A DNA stretch of 54,568 bases from Parabacteroides sp. 52 (GTDB lineage Bacteria; Bacteroidota; Bacteroidia; Bacteroidales; Tannerellaceae): contig NZ_QVMG01000011.1 in assembly GCF_010500925.1 (NCBI RefSeq), positions 1 through 54,568 of the forward strand, read 5' to 3'. Both the position numbers and the translations under genes were made by a program. Under the pieces are notes generated by a model. It saw only the letters and a list, made by a program, of their open reading frames with translations, was not told where the DNA came from and made no database searches. This document shows positions 52,301 to 54,568 of this stretch, in pieces (position 1 is the stretch's first letter; each line of letters starts with the position of its first letter).

Positions 52301-54568
52301 CGGTGAGAAGAGTACGATCGATATCGTTCAATCGTTGCAACAAGGATCAAACGCACCTGTCATTATGATTGAGTTCCCTGCGGGCGAAGCACCGTCGGAA
52401 GCTGAGATGAATGATCTGTTTGATATTACCGTGGCCGGTAGCGACAGAAGCGATGTGACATACGACTGGAATCAATATGGCGATACCTGGGTGTTGGAAG
52501 CAACAGCGACTGAACCTATCGAGATCATTAATGGGGATCCGGTGTACAACGAAGATGTCACGTTCGATGACGAAGTTATCTTTACAGGTAACCCGACATT
52601 CAACGAAGATGCAACGTTTAACGACGAAGTGGAAATCCAGGGGGATGTGATCTTTGGAGGTGATGAAACGACTTTTGCGGAAGATCCTAAGTTGGGTGGC
52701 GACGTAACGATCGGTGGTGAAATCAATCTGCCCTCGCCGGATGGTCAATTGACGATCGGTGACGACCAGACGTTGACTGTCGATGGCGATGCTACGCTGA
52801 ATGGTGATCTGATAATCGACGGAGGTGTCCTTGAATTGGGCGAACTGACGGTGGATGGCGACCTGACATTGAACGATGCCACGATCAAAACTTCGGAAGA
52901 TGCATCTTTAACAGTCGATCAAATTATCAATGGCGGTGAAAAGAGTACGGTCGATGTCAACAGCTCGTTGGATAAGGGGGAAAACTTCCCTGTCTTTACG
53001 ATTGATTTTGGTCCGGGTAATGCCCCTGCAACAGCGGAAGATATGAATAATTTATTCGATCTTACCGTAGCCGGCAAACCCGCCGAAGAGAGAGGTACTG
53101 AACTGGAATGGGTGAAAGACGGAGACAGTTGGTCGTTGAAAGCCAAGAGCGAAAACGGTTTGTTGATTATCGATGGCAATCCGGTTTATGATGAAGATAA
53201 AGAATTCGACGAAGAGGTGATCTTTACAGGTGACCCGACATTCAACGGAGATGCCACATTCAACGAAGATGCTGAGTTCCGCGGTGATTCCGAATTCAAT
53301 AAAGATACCGAATTTAATGGCGAAGCTAATTTCACGGATCCGGATGGAGAAACAGTCTTTAACGATGATGTGATCTTCCACGACGAAGTGACCTTCGAAG
53401 GTGATTCGGAATTCAACGGGGATGCTACCTTCGAAGAGGGTGCAAACTTCGGGAAAGATCCGGAATTCAACGGAGATGTGACTATCAATGGAGAGATCAA
53501 TCTGCCCTCGCCGGATGGTCAATTGACGATCGGTGACGACCAGACACTGACCGTAGGTGAGAAAGGCAGCACGGTGATCGGTGATGTGATCATCGACGGT
53601 GGCAGACTGGTATTGGGTGACCTGAAAGTAGACGGTGACTTGACATTGAACGATGCTACAGTAGTGGTAAGTCCGGGTGCAACAATCGATGCGGACAATA
53701 TTACCGGATCACCGAAGAGCGTAATCGACCTGAGTGAAATGCCGGTGGGGGATAATGATGGCCTGACGGTTGGTAAATTCCCGAACGGTAAGACTCCAGA
53801 CGATGTCTTTACGGTATCTACCGGTGGTTCATCGTATATCGATTATGAATGGACGGATAATGGAGATGGTAGTTATACATTGACCGTAAGCCGTAAGGAT
53901 GTGGAATATGTGACTTTGACGATCGTTAACAGCCTGCCGAAAGGCATCACGATCACTCCGGGAGTGGGCGACCACCAGGTTGAACTGGGCAAATCACAAG
54001 TATTGACCCTGTCGGTTGATAAGATGTATGACGAAGCTTATGTCTTCCTAAAAATCGATGAAAGCTATGTGATGGTAAAAGAGCCGGGTGACAACCTGAA
54101 CTTCTCGTATCTGTTAGTGAATATGCGTGAGGATGTGACGCTCGAAGTCATTGTAAGCGAAGAGGCTAATCCGAATCCTGTACTTTGCCAGATCACGTAT
54201 GCCGCCAGCGCGGAAGGTGAATTGGTACTTACAGACGCAGATGGCAAGGTGATTCCTTCCGGTACCTATGTTGTTTTAGGCACGAAAGTAACAGCTATGG
54301 CTACCACCCGCACGGCCGGTTATGACCTGTGGAAACTGACTGCCAACGGCACAACAATCGCGAACAACGGTGCAATCAGAATCGAAGGCCATACACACTT
54401 CTTCGCTCACTTCACCGAAGGTGGCAAGAACCCGAACCCAGGCGTAGGCAACGTTGAAGTAACCGACGGTTCACAGATCTGGACGAACAAAGGTTATGTA
54501 CATATCCTGACCGAAAAACCATGTAAAGCCCGCATCATCACCTTCACCGGCCGTGTCCTTATCGACCG
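49317..54568 (+). CDS. Giant acidic repeat secreted protein (3' end outside window)
   Basis: At least 1750 residues, open to the window edge. Signal peptide about 1-29 (PSMASAQ). The first part has choice-of-anchor/beta-helix-like pieces (VVNSIVWDN, GAGSPAQGKGN, LNNIVYRN) between Ig-like YTITIVTPAEGGTLTVYNG modules. From about residue 795 come three long acidic modules built of FNGDATFE-type six- to eight-residue units, each including INLPSPDGQLTIGDDQTLTV (near residues 924, 1137 and 1395). A bacterial Ig-like tail and GRVLID close to the edge resemble C-terminal sorting-type domains. Probably a surface beta-solenoid or adhesin; function unknown. Confidence 0.8.
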   Translation, partial: MKQKKLPSCLIYCLLLVSAWLLPSMASAQSGTTQVDRGDAVTAGLTVVNSIVWDNVFENEELFANNYNLVNEDPFFVSETNYFPGAGSPAQGKGNRTKNTLEYDIAGLNYAAMAKINIGAYQSGASYTITIVTPAEGGTLTVYNGAEALISPTDLPAGTELKVVALIESGYRLKTLTANGVAITNGATFFLTANTTFEAEIEKGSIRGERYATYATGSLQSFNNIIYDNLDEYGNYALNKTLVVSKPLFNADADFKLQTTSPALDKGDVQKLIAAGLTAPIQDVAGVEIAASGVIASGAYQQLNYTLTWNSPAGGTLKVYYLVKNEAGQMVKTPAESGNSYAGGEIHFEVTPDAGYVLDKVLVGETVATIDAEGKGKFTLTGNTEVTASFRSVTDAGVKAAVLQTGELSLLNNIVYRNAADITKSQLFGTNLPVAINQADAAEKNLVDTDPKFITETYFALANNSPAVNVGAEYAGFDTESKDVAGEARLTGIVDMGAYETTSTTVGSAVTFNWTTFKDAKGKEYARVVVMAKVGDADPVEVASGDILPLGTVITITPEVFDTHTDQYISLGQIKVNDDYLAEGEMSFVLAKDSKISHNIQKRKYAVHYSATGGTVRLYNGSILVADGEEVTYDTRLSVQFVADENYTLRFVSVDGTQIQGAEVAGGYMVTVKGETTIVASGMEQAAVVTHGLIVWDDIVNATVTAVTEAGDPVNTGDALLPETKVHVTITPTDAAYGYLFFQVNGVDQDINKTSFTVTIPQVEGGKVATTFIAVRCGADGEMPDEPKDTETNPDDVVFPGDVVFPNDEVFDGNAEFGGDATFEGDAEFNKDADFTNPDSEVKFEEDATFNGEDNHFAGDTEFDGEANFTNPDGKTVFEEDVIFHDEVTFEGDVTFEGDVTFEEGANFAKDPEFNGDVTINGEINLPSPDGQLTIGDDQTLTVGEGGSQVNGDISINGGILELGELVVDGTLTLNDATIKASEGASLKADAIVKDGEKSTIDIVQSLQQGSNAPVIMIEFPAGEAPSEAEMNDLFDITVAGSDRSDVTYDWNQYGDTWVLEATATEPIEIINGDPVYNEDVTFDDEVIFTGNPTFNEDATFNDEVEIQGDVIFGGDETTFAEDPKLGGDVTIGGEINLPSPDGQLTIGDDQTLTVDGDATLNGDLIIDGGVLELGELTVDGDLTLNDATIKTSEDASLTVDQIINGGEKSTVDVNSSLDKGENFPVFTIDFGPGNAPATAEDMNNLFDLTVAGKPAEERGTELEWVKDGDSWSLKAKSENGLLIIDGNPVYDEDKEFDEEVIFTGDPTFNGDATFNEDAEFRGDSEFNKDTEFNGEANFTDPDGETVFNDDVIFHDEVTFEGDSEFNGDATFEEGANFGKDPEFNGDVTINGEINLPSPDGQLTIGDDQTLTVGEKGSTVIGDVIIDGGRLVLGDLKVDGDLTLNDATVVVSPGATIDADNITGSPKSVIDLSEMPVGDNDGLTVGKFPNGKTPDDVFTVSTGGSSYIDYEWTDNGDGSYTLTVSRKDVEYVTLTIVNSLPKGITITPGVGDHQVELGKSQVLTLSVDKMYDEAYVFLKIDESYVMVKEPGDNLNFSYLLVNMREDVTLEVIVSEEANPNPVLCQITYAASAEGELVLTDADGKVIPSGTYVVLGTKVTAMATTRTAGYDLWKLTANGTTIANNGAIRIEGHTHFFAHFTEGGKNPNPGVGNVEVTDGSQIWTNKGYVHILTEKPCKARIITFTGRVLID
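51690..53760 (+). repeat. Three internal acidic repeat modules in the giant gene
   Basis: About 51.70-52.36, 52.52-53.04 and 53.16-53.76 kb encode related series of Phe-x-Gly-Asp/Glu-Asp-Ala units ending in a strongly conserved block (CTGCCCTCGCCGGATGG followed by a GACGATCGGTGACGACCAGA segment) at about 52.09, 52.73 and 53.50 kb. The near identity of these blocks suggests duplication or ongoing recombination. Confidence 0.85.

Noticed and set aside
49317..54568. Second DGR variable repeat in the giant gene
   Set aside because: No match to the constant TR end (ATAGGGTTCCGTCCGG) was found in the visible part; the unseen 3' end could still hold one.

Overview
The window looks like the chromosome of a gut Bacteroidales bacterium, most likely Parabacteroides or a close relative (genus is inference). 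Supporting signs are SusC/SusD pairs under ECF sigma/FecR control, promoters of the TTTG / TAnnTTTG type, DUF4249 and STN-domain TonB receptors, few Shine-Dalgarno sites, and REP-like intergenic repeats.

Layout. 1-333: repeat remnants; 334-407: tRNA-Asn. 541-6262 (minus): a five-gene MacAB/TolC-like export operon (ATPase, two permeases, adaptor, outer-membrane channel). 6454-6569: a palindromic 22-nt repeat element. 6702-7313: a HicAB toxin-antitoxin pair. 7430-11360: housekeeping block with tRNA-Arg, recO, rpsT between two identical tRNA-Glu genes, and gyrB. 11376-16833: a fused C26/M19 peptidase, an M28 glutaminyl-cyclase-like lipoprotein, sufE, rnhB, a VanZ protein and sufS. 16985-23275: an outer-membrane operon (secreted protein, TonB receptor, DUF4249 lipoprotein, MG2-like protein). 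23321-26297: a CXXCH-bearing beta-propeller lipoprotein and a membrane protein. 26426-33565: susD, susC, fecR and an ECF sigma gene. 33768-40062: an ilvD-ilvB-ilvN-thioesterase-ilvC operon read from a classical attenuator whose 19-residue leader peptide has 13 Ile/Leu/Val residues. 40213-42288: ppk1. 42368-44650: a mosaic of repeats containing a DUF559 endonuclease gene between long inverted repeats, plus a gene-less copy of the same element. 44675-45553: an AraC-type regulator. 45995-49121: a complete diversity-generating retroelement (DGR). 49317 to the window end: a very large acidic, repetitive secreted protein, cut by the window edge.

The main system is the DGR. A secreted target (beta-helix-like N-terminus, FGE-sulfatase/C-type-lectin-like C-terminus) ends in a variable repeat. 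An HRDC-domain accessory protein and a DGR-type reverse transcriptase (IGNLTSQ, YMDD) follow, and then the template repeat, which begins inside the last codons of the RT gene. Template and variable repeat align without gaps over 131 bp. All 17 mismatches lie at template adenines (17 of 35), and none of the 96 other bases differs. Ten of the twelve template Asn codons are changed in the target.

A perfect 27-bp inverted repeat (43813-43839 and 45775-45801) brackets the AraC gene and ends about 190 bp before the DGR target. It could be an invertible promoter segment, a pair of operator sites, or an antisense pairing between a candidate small RNA and the DGR leader. The sequence alone does not decide. 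Other points of interest are the DUF559 inverted-repeat element with empty and gene-less relatives, three 22-nt palindrome arrays, and a 32-bp stem made from heptamer repeats that contains both the ilvD stop codon and part of the ilvB reading frame.
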